Shown piece after piece: positions 26,240 to 38,290 of a DNA stretch of 64,000 nucleotides. Within the stretch, counting starts at the first letter, position 1. Every line of letters starts with the position of its first letter. Location of the stretch: NCBI GenBank assembly GCA_017590115.1, contig JAGGNK010003336.1, positions 1,240,001-1,304,000 of the forward strand. Reading direction: 5' to 3'. The notes below the pieces were generated by a model. The model was not told where the DNA came from and ran no database searches. It saw nothing but the letters and a program-made list of their open reading frames with translations. Origin of the DNA: Montifringilla adamsi. Taxonomy: Eukaryota; Chordata; Aves; Passeriformes; Passeridae. The translations under genes and the position numbers were made by a program.

Positions 26240-28422
26240 CTGAAAAGGCTGAAGGAGCAGAGTAAAACATAACTATTTTGGATTCATTGCAAGAAATGCC
26301 TGTTGTGATTTTAGGGGCATTTAACAACCTTTAGAATTCATCTTGTGTCAGGGGAAATCACAAGTCTACTGTTTGGGTTGAACCAATAATAAGGTTCTTG
26401 GTTAAAGAAAAAAACCAGAATTTTCATTAAATTTTCAGTGTTCGCAATGAAGGATCACTACCAAACTTTGTAAGTGTCTGGTCACGGGAGCAGCGGGAGA
26501 GAATTTAGCACAGGAGTGGTAAATAACCTAATCAAATAATTTTATTCATAACTGGTTATTGCAATATTATTCACAGGATCATAGAATCATGGAATGGTTT
26601 GGTTGGGAAGGACCTTAAAGCTCCTCCCATTCCACCCCTGCCATGGGCAGTGACATCTTCCACTATTCCTGGTTGCTTCCCATCCAACCTGGCTTTGGAA
26701 ACTGCCACTCCCAGTGCACATCATATAAACACTGAGCAGCACAGAAGCTTTAGAATTCTGCTGCTGATTAAGTTCATGCCCACATTTCTGAGACCTAGTT
26801 ATCCTTGCTAACACAGTTTCTGTTTTGCCTGTCAATGACTTCCATGTAACTGTCTACTCACCCGTGGAAATCAGCTTCTCAGGGTTCAAGATCAGGAACT
26901 ACGCAAATTCTTAATAAATAAAAGCTTCCCTAGACTTTTAATTGCTTTGAAGAACCCCTAGGAGAGGATCAGCCACAAAACTCACGTAATACCCTGCTGC
27001 CTTGGGGCAGAGCACTTCCCATTCCTCTGCCTTTAGTTTGCTGATCAGCCATGTGCAATCCGGCCTTAAACCGGCGGCGTGATCCTCATTTTCCCAAAGT
27101 GGAGGACTTTTGCAATCAGCTGCTTCTATTTATGTAGACAATAACAGACATGATCAATGAATAGCACTTAGGCTCTCTTTTAAGACAGAGCTATTTTCAG
27201 CTGTTGCACAAAGAGCTGCTTGTCACCATCTTCCTGGTGTTTGCCAGCTCAGCATTACCCCGAGCAGGCACAGAGCAGGAAGCGGGGCAGGCAGAGCGAG
27301 CACAGAATTGCCCTGTTTGTGTGCCTGCCCTGCTCCTGGTGGGAAGCACCGTCACAGCCAGCCCCACACTCAGGGGAAAAACACCACAAACACTGAAACG
27401 TGAATTCTGCAGCACTGGAGAGGAGCTGGATCCATTTTCCACTTGGGATGGATTTAAGGTTCAGGACCGTGGCATTAAAAGGCACAGACAACTATAAACT
27501 CTCTGTCAGATATTAGAAGCAGGCTTTGATTGTAAGGAGGTTTTTTAGGGTAAATTAGGATGCTAATGTGGGGGTCTCTCCATTCTATGGCAGCCAGGGT
27601 TTCATTCACACCCTTCCACTGGCAAGAGGCACTGTCTGTCTCAGGGATTTAAGGGTGAGGATGGTAGAACAAGGACGTTGCACCCCATCTGTCTGACTCT
27701 CTGTCTCTCTATCTTCCTCTCCCACCCCAAAGGAATACATCCACAAACAATGTGACGAGCTGCAGTGTCATTCTCTTTCTTACCATCCTTGATATGCTGG
27801 GCAGTCATTGCTCACACATGCAGAACAGACAGAAGGTACACAGCTGAAAATTTCAGATTATATGATTTTGGTATCTGTAAGTGCCCATTTAAACCCATAC
27901 TGTCTTGATTTCAGATGTGCCCAAAACATATGTATAATTCATTAGGCTTCATCTTACACCTTCAGCTCCTGAGTAACTTGTCAGGTTTTATTCTTGGTCA
28001 ATATATCAGAAGCAATGATGTTCTGTGCATAAGATTAAAACAGGATAAATGATATTTAGTGATAATTAAAAAAAAAAAAATCTTCAGTGGGCACAGATTC
28101 TCTTCCAATCTGTTCTGGTTTTGCTTTTGGCAGTAAAATTTTATTGTAGCATAGGAGTTCTCTTCTGAAAGAAATAGCCTTTATTCATCTTCCCTCCTTT
28201 TGGCAGTGCCAAGAATAAGTTTAATGGATAATGCAGAAAGTTAATTTCAGAGAAGTTACTTAAAAATACACCAGGTGAAGGTATGCATTAGAAAGCCAGT
28301 CCCATTTCAGGTCTTTTCATGTAAAAACACCACACCACAGCATTTCGGGGTCACCTCAAAGCAGGGGGTGCTGCTGCAGGTCTCTTGCAGCTGGCTCCAC
28401 ACCAGTGTCCCCTGTCACTTAC
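26240..28422 (-). other. Intron
   Basis: Separates the terminal exon from the 28.4-kb exon. It holds a CR1 fragment at 26577-26705 and otherwise nothing I can support. Confidence 0.6.
26577..26705 (-). mobile_element. CR1 LINE 3'-end fragment
   Basis: Reverse-complement CR1 tail. It starts GGATCATAGAATCATGGAAT, continues GGGAAGGACCTTAAAGCTCC and CCACCCCTGCCATGGGCAG, then a CAACCTGGCTTTGG match. It is truncated after about 130 bases and lies in an intron in the same orientation as the host gene. Confidence 0.88.
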
Positions 28423-28453
28423 CTGGAAAAGGAGACACCTCCTGGTAGCTGTA
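28423..28453 (-). CDS. Short exon, YSYQEVSPFP
   Basis: 31 bases with an ideal donor (TTTCCAG then GTAAGT) and an acceptor after CCTTGCTGTCCTGTAGCTAG. It starts on a whole codon and leaves one base (G), which with TG of the terminal exon makes Val. The 2-kb intron and single-base carry-over are consistent. Other frames from the nearby alternative acceptor are also open, so the start may be 4 bases earlier. Confidence 0.58.
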
Positions 28454-30588
28454 CTAGCTACAGGACAGCAAGGCTGGGGCCATCACAACGCGCTGGGCTG
28501 GGAGGGGTTGTGTTCTGGGGTCTGCCCACAGGTTAAGTTGTAGGAAGTCTGCATAAAGGTGTCACGGGCCCACTAGGACTGCTAGCAACTTCTCTCATCA
28601 GACTGAGGATACTCATACTTTGATTTAGATAGATTTCATTTCATAGAATAAGCAGAAAGTCTTGAAAAAACATGTAGTTTTTGTGTGTGAACATTCAGGG
28701 AAAGGTTAGAGAATAATGACTCATTTGTGATGGCTCCAGACTGACTCTGCTCAGTTTTGGCAGAAGGTTCTGCTCACTTCTGTCACTGAATCCTAACTCT
28801 TCATATTACACTTTCTGTGGGAGCTCTGGTAACATGATTGCTAATAAGATATTGTTCTTTTTTCTCTGTCAGTTCTTCAGAGAAAGGACAGATACTTGAA
28901 TTTTTTTTTTTTTAAAGAAGTCTTTCTAAGAGAGTACAAATTAATGTGGAATCTATCAAATGAGAGGGAAGCTAAAAGGGAATGAAGGGAGTGAAGCTAA
29001 ATGTGCTCACAGTAGGTTTTCTTTTTCTTGCAAAGAAAGGTGACAGCTAGGAAGGGAATAGCTCTGGGACATGATCCTTGCAGGCTCTGTCTGCAACACC
29101 TGCACGTACAGAGCCTACAGACATCATCTTGAACAGCCTGAATAAAGACCAGGCTGATCTGCAGCTTCTATGATAGACTGACTTCCATGTGAGCTATTTA
29201 TAAATCATTCTTTCATTCTCAACAATGCTTTGGCTGGAGCCAGAAAGGACAGAACTCCTGGCAGCCTGGCCCCTTGCCTAGTGTGCTGTGACTGGCATGT
29301 AATCTGTCACTCCCCATCATCTGTGGGGTGGTGATAGGAAAATAATGCTCCTCAGCTTGCCTTAGATCACACATTACTCTCCTGAATACAGCTCCCTAAA
29401 GCTGTGAAATGGCCTTTAGAAAGTGTCTTTGTTCATTTTTTCATACAGGAGAATGGGAATAAATGATAAACAGGCTGGAGGGAAGGAAAGCAAAACACAC
29501 ATTAGAGACCTGATGAGAGAAATTGGCCACGAGTGAGACTCCGGTGTGATCCGATGACCTTTCTGTGGAGAGAACCCGTGCTGGGTGTGAGAGGCAGAGA
29601 GGGGCAAGAGCTGGGCACTGGCTCTGAACTGCATTTCCTCAGCTTTAATCAGGGTTTAACCAGTCATGCTCAGTTTATCCCTAGGAAATCAGTCTCCTTC
29701 CATCTCTCCACTCTTTAGAAAATAAAATTCCCCATGTGAAATTCTTCTATAGCAAACGTGTGTGACATAACAGGGTCTCACTTCCATCTGGTGATTTGGG
29801 AGTTACAGTAATACAAATCCTGTCACAGCAATACTACAATATAATAAATACACCAACCATGGACCTTAGTTGCACAGATCTTTTACAAAAACAGATCCTT
29901 TTGGATGAGTTGAGTATCATAGTTCTTAAAAAAAAATACACTAAATATTCTTCTTTCAGGCCATTTTATTTTGATAACTTGTTTACATTCCTTTTATGCT
30001 TTAAAAACTGTCTAAGATTTGCAGAGATGCCAAATTAAATTCCTTCTCACTCACTCCTCCAGCACCTCCTGGTTCCAGGGCACCAATCCCCTTTGTTTCT
30101 TGGTTTGTACACAGTGAAGTTGCTGATGATCTTTAGAATATTATAATGCTCTGCCGGAGGTCTTAACCTTGGTGCCTCAAACGACATTTATGTAAATTGT
30201 CACCAGACGTTTAGGGCAACTGTCTTTTCTTCCTTAATAACATGTCATACTGATGTGGCTTTATTTGTATTTCATAAAGAGATGATTGATTAAAGAGGCC
30301 AAAATTAATTTAGATTGATATTCACTGGGCTTCTCACTGGAGACATTGCAGTATGAGTCCACCATATTTTGCATTTTAATTTGCTTCTCAATAAACTTTA
30401 TGCCTCCACAATCTCACTGACCCTTCTTACGGTTCACTAGACAAATTCCTGGATGTCTTGGCACCATCTCTCCCTCTTTCTCAGCCGGGATGTCTCAGGG
30501 GAGCTCCAGGAAGGAGGTGAGATGCCACTCAGGTGTGGGGCGGGCCATCAGAGGTGCCGCTGAGCAGGTGGGGCCCTTCCTCTGTCAC
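28454..30588 (-). other. Intron
   Basis: AT-rich intronic sequence; no repeat or exon recognised. Confidence 0.55.
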
Positions 30589-30620
30589 CTGCATTTGCAC
30601 CAGTTTGTTCCAGCAGCAAT
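30589..30620 (-). CDS. Short exon, CCWNKLVQMQ
   Basis: 32 bases between acceptor ...GTGCACCTGCAG and donor TGCAG-GTGACA. All three frames are open, but only the one taking two bases and leaving none joins both neighbours. The split codon with the previous exon becomes Asp (G+AT). The exon ends at a whole codon before YSYQEV. Confidence 0.6.
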
Positions 30621-30950
30621 CTGCAGGTGCACAGCAGGTGACACCCTGAGGGGTCCCATTCCTCCTAGGACAGTGCTGCCCTGGCTTGGAAGCAAATCCA
30701 AACCAGACCTGTTTGATTCATGCAGATGAATGCAATGTCCACTGAAAGCCTCTCTGCTTATTCATGTTTGAGTCTACTTATCCTCTGAGCTCCCTTCACA
30801 TTCTTTATTGTTCTCCCTGTGTAGTTAGGAAATACATTTTAGCTCAGATTTACACTGGCACAGACATCAAAGCACTGACCCAGGAAGCCCAGTGTAACAG
30901 GTTGTTTCTTTTGGACTGCAGTAAAAGACCCTGATTTATTCTCAGTTTAC

Positions 30951-31099
30951 CTACTAGGAGAGAAGAAAATATGGAGGCTAAAACTACTTGGGTGCCTTCC
31001 AAAAATGTTTTACTCAGGTCGGTGTCCAGAAGCAGTGCTTCAGATATTATTTTTATGATTATTATTTTATCATCAATGTCCCCATAGCCCTGCACAGAG
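30951..31099 (-). CDS. Helical exon with GYGDIDDK and SEALLLDTDL
   Basis: 149 bases (one base in, 49 codons, one base out). Acceptor TTGTACCACCTGAGATGCTTCAG, donor GTAG-GTAAAC. The product begins SVQGYGDIDDKIIIIKI and continues SEALLLDTDLSKTFLEGTQ, an amphipathic helix pattern without low complexity. The reading frame is open well beyond chance for the AT content, and the phase agrees on both sides. Confidence 0.75.
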
Positions 31100-31276
31100 C
31101 TGAAGCATCTCAGGTGGTACAACAATTTCCAAGACATCTTGTCTCACAAGCAGGGTTTCCCAGAATGGCTGGGAGCAGAAGAAATTCCACTTTAAAACTG
31201 GACTGAATGATCAAAATGTTGCACAGAAATAAAATTCCCATAGGACAGAGCCTGGCCATTTCTCAAAGGTATTTAC

Positions 31277-31357
31277 CATCTCTCCAGATACTGCTGGTCA
31301 TAGATGGAGGAGAGAGTAGGGCAGTTTGTGCTTGAATTTGTGTCCTTTCCTCTGCAT
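31277..31357 (-). CDS. Exon ending LSSIYDQQYLER
   Basis: 81 bases (one in, 26 codons, two out). Acceptor ACTTCTAGAATGTTCTTAG, donor GAGATG-GTAAAT. Encodes CRGKDTNSSTNC then PTLSSIYDQQYLER. The leftover TG joins C of the next exon to give Cys. The intron to the next exon is only 177 bases. A second frame in this exon is also open but would not join its neighbours. Confidence 0.65.
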
Positions 31358-31408
31358 CTAAGAACATTCTAGAAGTTTGCTAGAATGAGTATTTTACCTG
31401 CTCCCTAC

Positions 31409-31635
31409 CTTGTAAGGACCTGTCTGCTGTCCATGCCATCAGTCCTGCTAAATTCTTGCTCTGCTTTTCTCCTCCAGGAGCCTTGAGGCTCCCTTTTCCC
31501 TGCCACGTGCAGTAAGGGCTGTGGGGAAGAGAGATTTACTCCCTGTGGAGACAGCTCTGAGCACTCTGCAGCCATTCCTGATGGCCAAATGGTCTCTGGG
31601 AATGTGGAAATAATGGAAATAACCAGCTCCAATAA
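31409..31635 (-). CDS. 75-codon exon starting LLELVISIIS
   Basis: Starts after CTTCAAGCTAG on a whole codon and leaves two bases (AG) at a good donor, ACAAG-GTAGGG. Product: LLELVISIISTFPETIWPSG, then a serine/proline-rich middle, then SWRRKAEQEFSRTDGMD. A second, stronger acceptor inside (CCACATTCCCAG, next base 31595) would shorten it by 40 bases but needs a different upstream phase. The long open frame makes the exon itself secure. Confidence 0.68.
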
Positions 31636-31882
31636 CTAGCTTGAAGTCAGCGTGTCATGCAGGAGTATGCAGCATTTGTTCCCGTGATTTGCGGGATAAA
31701 TCAAATACCTTGGTTTATGCTCCGTTGTAAAGGCTTCTTTTGTGTACAGCTCTTCACACACAGTTCTTAGCACTATTTATGGATTATCTGAGGGCCCATT
31801 ACCACCTCTGGGAGAGGTAATGAGGGCATGCTGGAGATTCTCACGCTACCTGTGCTTGTGTGGAACAGAACAAAAGGGTCAC

Positions 31883-31904
31883 CTCAGTTACTGTAGAGGG
31901 TTCC
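31883..31904 (-). CDS. Candidate micro-exon EPSTVTE
   Basis: 22 bases, with very good acceptor GCATTTCTCCTTCATAG and donor TGAG-GTGACC. Only the frame that takes one base and leaves none is open. It joins directly to the whole-codon start of the 31.6-kb exon, giving EPSTVTELLELV. Confidence 0.45.
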
Positions 31905-34184
31905 CTATGAAGGAGAAATGCTGGTTACAGGCACAGTGTGAAAAAAGGACCTACGAAAATGAAGTTATTCATTTGCTGGGGCTCCTTTCATTTAAAAGAA
32001 AAGACAAATCCCAGTTCTTTGCAGAGACTTCAAGGCAAGGACCTGCCTATTATCATCAGAACCCACAGGCTGGTGTGGAGTAACCTCATAAGGATGCTGG
32101 AAGTTTTTCAATTAAAAAAAAAAATAAAATTAGGAGTATGATGTACTTTCAGAGATGGAATCTGGGGGAGAGTGGTTTTGCTTACAAACCTGTGTCACAA
32201 GTGCTGGCCTGCCTGTTGAGGCCTGTGCTCCTGCTCAGTCTCCACTCTTCTCTCTGTGCACGGCTGGGCTCCATCCCCAGCTGCATCCTGGCGGGGACCA
32301 GCGCTCTGCTCCCCCTGGGCTGCATTCCCAAGGATGTCAGGGCACCCAAGGGCTCCTGATCCCCAGCTTCCAGCAAGGACCACCTACATTCTCCACTTGG
32401 GTGATCCTTCACTTTGACAATTTCATCACGATCACAAGAGCTGAGAGCAAATTTAGCTCCCCTGGTGTCTGAATCTGAACCGTGTCGCACCTGCAGTCCC
32501 AGATTTCATCTGAGTTCGGCTGGGGTAGGTCTGAGTGACAGAGATTCACAGTGCTCTCTCACAAGGACACTGCGGTCTGAGGTGCCACGAGCAGGGGTCT
32601 GTCATACACTGTTGTTTCAAAATGGCAATGTTTTAATTGCATATTTCATATTTATGACCCTCTAAAGAATAATTTTAATCTGACATTAACATCTGAATAT
32701 GATTGCCTGAAAGACAATACAAGCAATGACAAATACTGATATAAATCAAACCAACTGATCTTCAATTTCTAATTAAAGATGACACTGAAAACTCAAGATA
32801 AGAGACATATGGAGACAAACACTTTTCTTTGCAAGAAGAACCAAAACCATATGGAGAAAAAGTGCAAAGATATCAAGCTAAAATCTGAACTTCTTGCCAT
32901 CTGAAATGTCTGCAAAGGGAATCCTAAACCGATCATCTTCCTGTAAAAAGTCATTTACCAGTCTCTTCCACAAGCCACTGAGTTTAGATGTGAGACATCT
33001 CAAGCTGTTCAGAACAACTGGGAATTGACTGTACGTAACCTACGTTGCAATTGTTTCACCAGTTGAGACCAAGAGACAGATGGCATGAATATATTTAAAG
33101 ATGGGGACAAAGCTGATGTGACACTGCTGGCTCGCTGAAGCGAACAATGTGAGTCACAGATTTGTTATCAGATGAAAAGGATTTCATTCAGGAAAAAAAA
33201 ATGGATGCCAGTGGTCTCCAGATGCTGGGGACTGGGAGAATAGCCTGCTACTCCCAGAATCAGCCCCACCATCTGCATTCCCAGTAATCAAAACTTTTAA
33301 CTACTCCCTCTGTGCAAATAAGCCCTGGAGTAGGTGCAGCTTTCATCGTGGTACAAAGGGGCTTCAAATGTGCACACAGGGCCAATAAGGAACAGTCTCA
33401 CTACAGGCTGCTGCTACAACTGTTATATGCCAGACTATTTCACAAGTCAAATATTGGGAATTGCCTTATTAAAGTGCCAGTGAAAGAGGGAGAGAAATTT
33501 TAAGGGTTTTTAGAGGCTTTAAATGATCTTGTGCAATATTGCAGTCTTAACCTGCCTGTTTGTAAAGAGCTCATCCAGCCTCAGTGCCTGATTTTGTTGT
33601 GCTTTGGCATAAAGCCATTTGCAGTACCGAGATTCACTTTTGCTGCGTTTATTGTATCATCAACTACCTGTTTATGTGAGGTGGAAGATGAAGTGGTTAG
33701 CTCTACTACTTGTTTGCTGGGCAGGAAACAACTTTATCTGTAACCTGATGTCTCCGTTCCTTCCTCTTAATGGTCCCTTCTCTCCAAAGGCCTTTATTTT
33801 GTTGCTCTAATGACAGTTTAAGCTGCTGCTTTAAAAATGAGTTAACTTCATATTTAGATTAGTTCCCATAAACCTGATTTTTAAAGGGACCTGATTATCT
33901 CCCTCGTTTGTAAGCATAATTTTGTTGCAATAACTGAAGACACAAGTTCTGCCAACTCAAAGCCTAAAGAGCTAAGGAAACGAGGCTGGAGCTGAGTGCA
34001 TGGACTGTGCCAGGGCACTGAGAACAAGCCATGCTTTAATTTAGGTCAAGGTGAAGCCATTCATAGGAAGGAATACACATTCCTCAGAAGACCACAGATC
34101 AAATATTAGCCTTTAACAAATGTTTTCTCTAAAGAAAATCAACAATTTTCATGACACAACGACCAGGAATGAAGTTTTTGCTAC

Positions 34185-34218
34185 CTGGTGAGCAAGGCAA
34201 CTTGTTATTACTGCAAAG
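34185..34218 (-). CDS. Weak exon candidate FAVITSCLAHQ
   Basis: 34 bases. Acceptor TTTTGAGTTGCCTCAG, donor CCAG-GTAGCA. Takes one base and leaves none. It competes with the 31.9-kb micro-exon for the same phase slot, so at most one of them fits a simple chain. Confidence 0.22.
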
Positions 34219-34410
34219 CTGAGGCAACTCAAAAGCAGCAGCCACAGGAGGAGCGCAGCCAGTGCGGCTTTCTGTATTTCCATAGGAAAAGAGCCAGTGC
34301 TAACCACTTCTTTCACTTTTTCAGTTCATCTCCAGCCAGCACTGAGGTCTGAAGAATGGTTTTGACACTGCTGTCTGTGGTCCCCACTGGTTTGTCGAGG
34401 ATCAAAATAC

Positions 34411-34434
34411 CTCACTGCAGACCAGGGTATTGGA
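34411..34434 (-). CDS. Weak exon candidate PIPWSAV
   Basis: 24 bases. Acceptor TTTACCTTAATGTTCAG, donor TGAG-GTATTT. In the frame that fits its neighbours it takes one base and leaves two. A second frame is open, so coding support is low. Confidence 0.3.
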
Positions 34435-35272
34435 CTGAACATTAAGGTAAATGAAATTAATGTCCTGCCAGATACAGGAGACCAAATTGGCCCAGCTGCC
34501 CTAAATTCTGTGAATATCAAGAGTGGGGGGAGGTGAGTCAGTGCCATATCTATCCTTCAGCTATTTTAATAAACCCTAAATACGGTTTTTGTGCACCCAG
34601 AGAACACCTTCTCAGCAGTCAAGTGTGAACCATGCTTTGTTAATAATGGATTCAAAATGGAACCCTTGCTGAGTTTCCTCTTGTCTGTCCCCTGTGCCAC
34701 AGGCAGGTTTCTGCAATAGGGAAGAAACCATCTCAAACTGGAACATCTGATCAAACACATATTTAGTATTAAACTGTGTCAGCAGAGAAATATCTCAGCT
34801 CTACAAAAATGGCCCAGTCCTGTGTTTGCTCACATTCCAGTTTACTTGGACATGCTGTGGGAAATTTTTAGGAAATAACTACAGTACTTTTCTTTCCCAT
34901 CTTAGGCACTGTTTCAGGTTGCAAAAAATAAGCTACATCCCCCTGCTTCATGAAGTTTTGATGTTGTGTTTGTAAACATAAAATGACAGCTGTGGCATAA
35001 GACATAGCCCCATTACCACAACTAATTGCTTATGGGTAACAACAGTGAGCACTCTTAAACAAGCACTCCAGAAGAGCTCAGGGCAATGTTAGATGAGAGA
35101 ATGAAGAAGATAAACTGAAGTAGAAGGTGTCCATTGCTTTTATTATGTGCTAGGAAAGAGGTTCTATTTATTGCTCAGGCAGTTAGGCAGACTGGCTTCA
35201 CTTCTCTTGTAAGATGACAAGTTCATAGCCTGAGGTAGAAAGTTTGCATCATGCCCTTCTGTTTTGTCTTAC

Positions 35273-35290
35273 CAGAATAGCCTTAATGAC
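35273..35290 (-). CDS. Weak exon candidate, 18 bases
   Basis: Strong donor TCTG-GTAAGA and fair acceptor GTGATCTGGATGCCAG. In the phase of the neighbours it encodes SLRLF. The alternative frame gives VIKAIL. Too short to judge coding content. Confidence 0.25.
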
Positions 35291-36170
35291 CTGGCATCCA
35301 GATCACACACATCCAACCCTCTCTTTACTCCTTTTAGTTCTCAGCAACTGCGGGGTCAGCAGTTATATAATCTGACGGGTGAATAAGCATCTGTGAAGGA
35401 GTTTGATGCGTGTCATCCTTGGTGTGGCTGGAATCCATCTCTGCCAAACCTTCCTGGGACACTACAGTAGAATAATTCGGTAAATCTAAGTCACACCTGT
35501 GGCTAACAACTTTCGAAGTTGAAAGACGCCCTGCTTTTTGTTTTCTGAAAACCTTGGGATGGCAGGGGAGGGAGAAATGATTGCCCTAAATGTGATAATG
35601 GCAATAATTTGATGGTGTCAGGTGTTGCTTCTAAGCTGACAGATCTCTGGAAACATTGAGGTTGAGGCTTTGAAGGTGGTTCCGTAAGAAAAAAGGTACT
35701 TCAGTGATCTAGGGCTTTTTCTTCTTTACAAGATGAAATCCTGATGAAGTCCCAGATGAAGGCACATCATTGTGTTAATGTAATTACAGAGAAATAAGGA
35801 CATGCAAGAGATTGTGTCAGAAGTATTAGAAATCACACTGAAGGAGTGAGAACAGGAGAGGTTAACATTTCCTTGTGCTAGTCAACATGAATACTCGACA
35901 GAATCAGAAGAAAGTGACACTATTTAGCACGCCAAGCAGTGTTATATCTCCACAGACATATCACTGCCAGATAAATCAGCAAAGCCAGGAGAAATGGGTA
36001 AAAAAAATATCAGCTCTCTGGAATTTTTTAAAATTTGGCAAATTCTGTGCTTTTACATTTTGCGTCATGAATAGGAATGTAATTCGTAGTGTTTCCACTG
36101 TTTTTTTCTAACCTGTGTTTTGCAATCAGCTTCATTATTCTTGTTGTACAAATGAATTGACATTTATTAC

Positions 36171-36213
36171 CTTTCAAGGGTTTCTTTTTTTCCCCCTGAT
36201 TGCAACTGATTTA
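36171..36213 (-). CDS. Exon NQLQSGGKKETLE
   Basis: 43 bases (two in, 13 codons, two out). Acceptor TTCCAAGGACCTTTCAG and donor AAAG-GTAATA are both good. Only this frame is open through to the donor. G plus TA from the neighbours makes Val. Confidence 0.6.
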
Positions 36214-36270
36214 CTGAAAGGTCCTTGGAATATCATACCAGAAAGGAAGCTGGTTAAGTGCTGTTGTTAC

Positions 36271-36323
36271 CAAAAGTATAAAACAGAGACATCAGCAGAG
36301 TCCAGTGCAAAAATCTCCCAGAT
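36271..36323 (-). CDS. Exon SGRFLHWTLLMSLFYTF
   Basis: 53 bases (one in, 17 codons, one out). Acceptor CCCTTGAACTCTGTGACAAAAG, donor TTTTG-GTAACA. Hydrophobic, helix-like. Another frame (IWEIFALDSADVSVLYF) is also open, but only the chosen one joins both neighbours. Intron to the next exon is just 57 bases, very short for a vertebrate and a reason for caution. Confidence 0.5.
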
Positions 36324-36476
36324 CTTTTGTCACAGAGTTCAAGGGAGCATTTAGCCATGTATTTAACTCTGTAGATTTATATGTCTTAGGCACAGGCTTC
36401 CTTAGGTGCCTGGCATTTTTCTTGTGCCTCTCACAGCATCCAAGAGTGTTGAAGAAACACACACTCAGACAAGAAT

Positions 36477-36480
<4 letters not shown>

Positions 36481-36507
<27 letters not shown>
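36481..36507. repeat. (TA)n microsatellite
   Basis: Thirteen TA repeats plus one base, in the intron between the 36.3- and 36.6-kb exons. Likely polymorphic. Confidence 0.97.
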
Positions 36508-36550
36508 CAAAAATTAAAACCTTATATAAATAGGCAAAGAAAGGCCTTAC

Positions 36551-36798
36551 ATGCTGAGAAAAAAATGCAGATCACAGGATGAAGAGACATGCGTAGAGAC
36601 TTTGCTAAATGTATCTGGATTCAGCAGGAACCCATCTGATGTGAAATATTCCTTCCAGTTTAATATGAGATAAGGGTAGAATTGGGAATTTGCTTTGCTG
36701 AAGACAGAAGTCCCGCAGACTAAATGAAACTGGGAAGTTTGTTGAGAGGTTCTGACAGTGAAGTCAATCAGTTTGTAATGGGACAATACTGGGAGATC
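36551..36798 (-). CDS. 82-codon exon starting DLPVLSHYKLIDF
   Basis: Starts after CTCTGCCCACAGCCCTCCAG on a whole codon and leaves two bases (AT) at donor CAGCAT-GTAAGG. The product has DLPVLSHYKLIDFTVRTSQ, then HLVCGTSVFSKANSQFYPY, then LILNWKEYFTSDGFLLNP. The composition is protein-like, rich in aromatic residues and free of low complexity. This is one of the most secure exons. An acceptor 8 bases earlier (next base 36806) would also be in frame but needs another upstream phase. Confidence 0.78.
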
Positions 36799-37383
36799 CT
36801 GGAGGGCTGTGGGCAGAGATTGCAGCAGACTGGGTTTGAACTGGGGAGTGAAACTCTGAAGATCTGCCAGCTAAAATAAATGAAAAGAAAAGGACAACCG
36901 GTTTTGTTGGAGCCTTTCATTAAAATATTGGCAGCTGCTGATGCATAACAAAAGCTCTGCTTGTGCTATGAGATATTAGAGTGGAAAACCAAGGAGGCAA
37001 ATGTTCTCTTCAATTGCAGTGCAGGAGCAAATGGCTCCCAGCCAGCACAGAACACCTTAGAAAGGAAAAATTTCAACAATGTTCTCATCAAGTATTCTAA
37101 TCTTTCTCCATTTTGTTAAGAAGCAGTAATTCTCCCTCATTAAACGTTTCTAGATTATTGGCCGGGGGGGAAGTTGTCTTTTAAATTTCCTGTTTAGTTT
37201 TTATTCTAAAATTGTTATGTAGCTCCAAATAAACCTTGTAGGAAGCTTCCCTGATATAAAGATAACTTCCCATATGAAATTGGTCATGACTGGAGAGGCA
37301 AAATGGAGTGGGCTTGACACCTGCAGCAGGAATTCAATCTCTTTATTCTACTTGAAGTACAGAGAAATGTTAATTTTATTTAC

Positions 37384-37414
37384 CTTTACTGTCCTTAGTA
37401 TTTGCAGATGTCTT
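37384..37414 (-). CDS. Exon RHLQILRTVK
   Basis: 31 bases. Takes one base after GATTACACTTAG and leaves none at donor AAAG-GTAAAT. CA from the 39.7-kb exon plus A gives Gln, then RHLQILRTVK joins DLPVLSHY. A second frame is open but fits less well. Confidence 0.5.
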
Positions 37415-37576
37415 CTAAGTGTAATCTTAATGTTGGTAATCTTGCAATGTATGGCTTAGGGAATTAACAATGACATTTTATATCCTGAAATGCCTGGTTC
37501 ACATGAATCTGAATTTTATCTCCACGTGCTTATCCATCAGGAAGTAACCCAGATAATTAAAAAGGACAGATACTTG

Positions 37577-37628
37577 AAATAAAATAATATAAAATAAAAT
37601 AAAATAAATAAAATAAAATAAAATAAAA
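37577..37628. repeat. (AAAAT)n microsatellite
   Basis: Imperfect repeat of AAAAT/AATAA units followed by a T run. Confidence 0.95.
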
Positions 37629-37969
37629 GTTTTTTTTTTCAAGATGAAAAATTATTGTTTTAATGAAATTATAAGAAAATATAACATTTAGAGAGGGTGT
37701 TGTTTTGGTTTTTTTTATTTTAGACATTACTAATTCTTACGTTATTTCTTTGTGAGATCATTTCCTTGGTAAATTATTTTTTCCATGCCCTGGCCAGAAG
37801 GAAATAGGATGTGAAAGCCTGCTCATACATATTCTCTGCTCACTTTGCTTAGGTCTCCAAATTACCAGGATAACTTATATTTCAAGCAGACAGGGCCCTC
37901 CTGAGTGCCAGCAGCCTGAACTCCCACTGATTCTGTCCCATTCTGCAGCTGCTCCGTGGGGATGGCAGA

Positions 37970-38290
37970 GCTGGGAATGCCAGGCAGGAGCAATGCCTGG
38001 GGCTGGGCAGGATGGGCTGGGAATGCCCGCAAGGGAGGATGTGCTGGGAATGCCCGCAAGGGAGGATGTGCTGGGAATGCCCGCAAGGGAGGATGTGCTG
38101 GGAATGCCAGCAGGGGCAGGATGGGCTGGGAATGCCAGCATGGGGCAGGATGGGCTGGGAATGCCAGCAAGGGAGGATGTGCTGGGAATGCCAGCAGGGG
38201 CAGGATGGGCTGGGAATGCCAGCAGGGGAGGATGGGCTGGGAATGCCAGCATGGGGCAGGATGGGCTGGGAATGCCAGAAGAGGAGCTCT
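37970..38290. repeat. Minisatellite, 27-29-bp units
   Basis: GCTGGGAATGCC recurs at 38016, 38043, 38070, 38097, 38125, 38154, 38181, 38209, 38236 and 38265, with an outlying copy at 37970. The first three units are almost identical 27-mers (CCCGCAAGGGAGGATGT variant). Later units carry CAGGGGCAGGATGG variants. The plus strand is G-rich with many GGG runs, so G-quadruplex formation is possible. Because the period is 27, all frames stay open. Confidence 0.97.

Larger units (their letters stand above)
31905..36170 (-). other. Large intronic interval with weak exon candidates
   Basis: About 4.3 kb. At least one exon may exist here, since exons at 35.27, 34.41 and 34.19 kb have plausible splice sites. 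They are listed separately at low confidence. No repeat recognised. Confidence 0.45.

Noticed and set aside
35882..35997. Plus-strand exon-like frame (MNTRQNQKKVTLFSTPSS) with acceptor and donor
   Set aside because: Isolated, and on the opposite strand inside the intron interval of the minus-strand gene.
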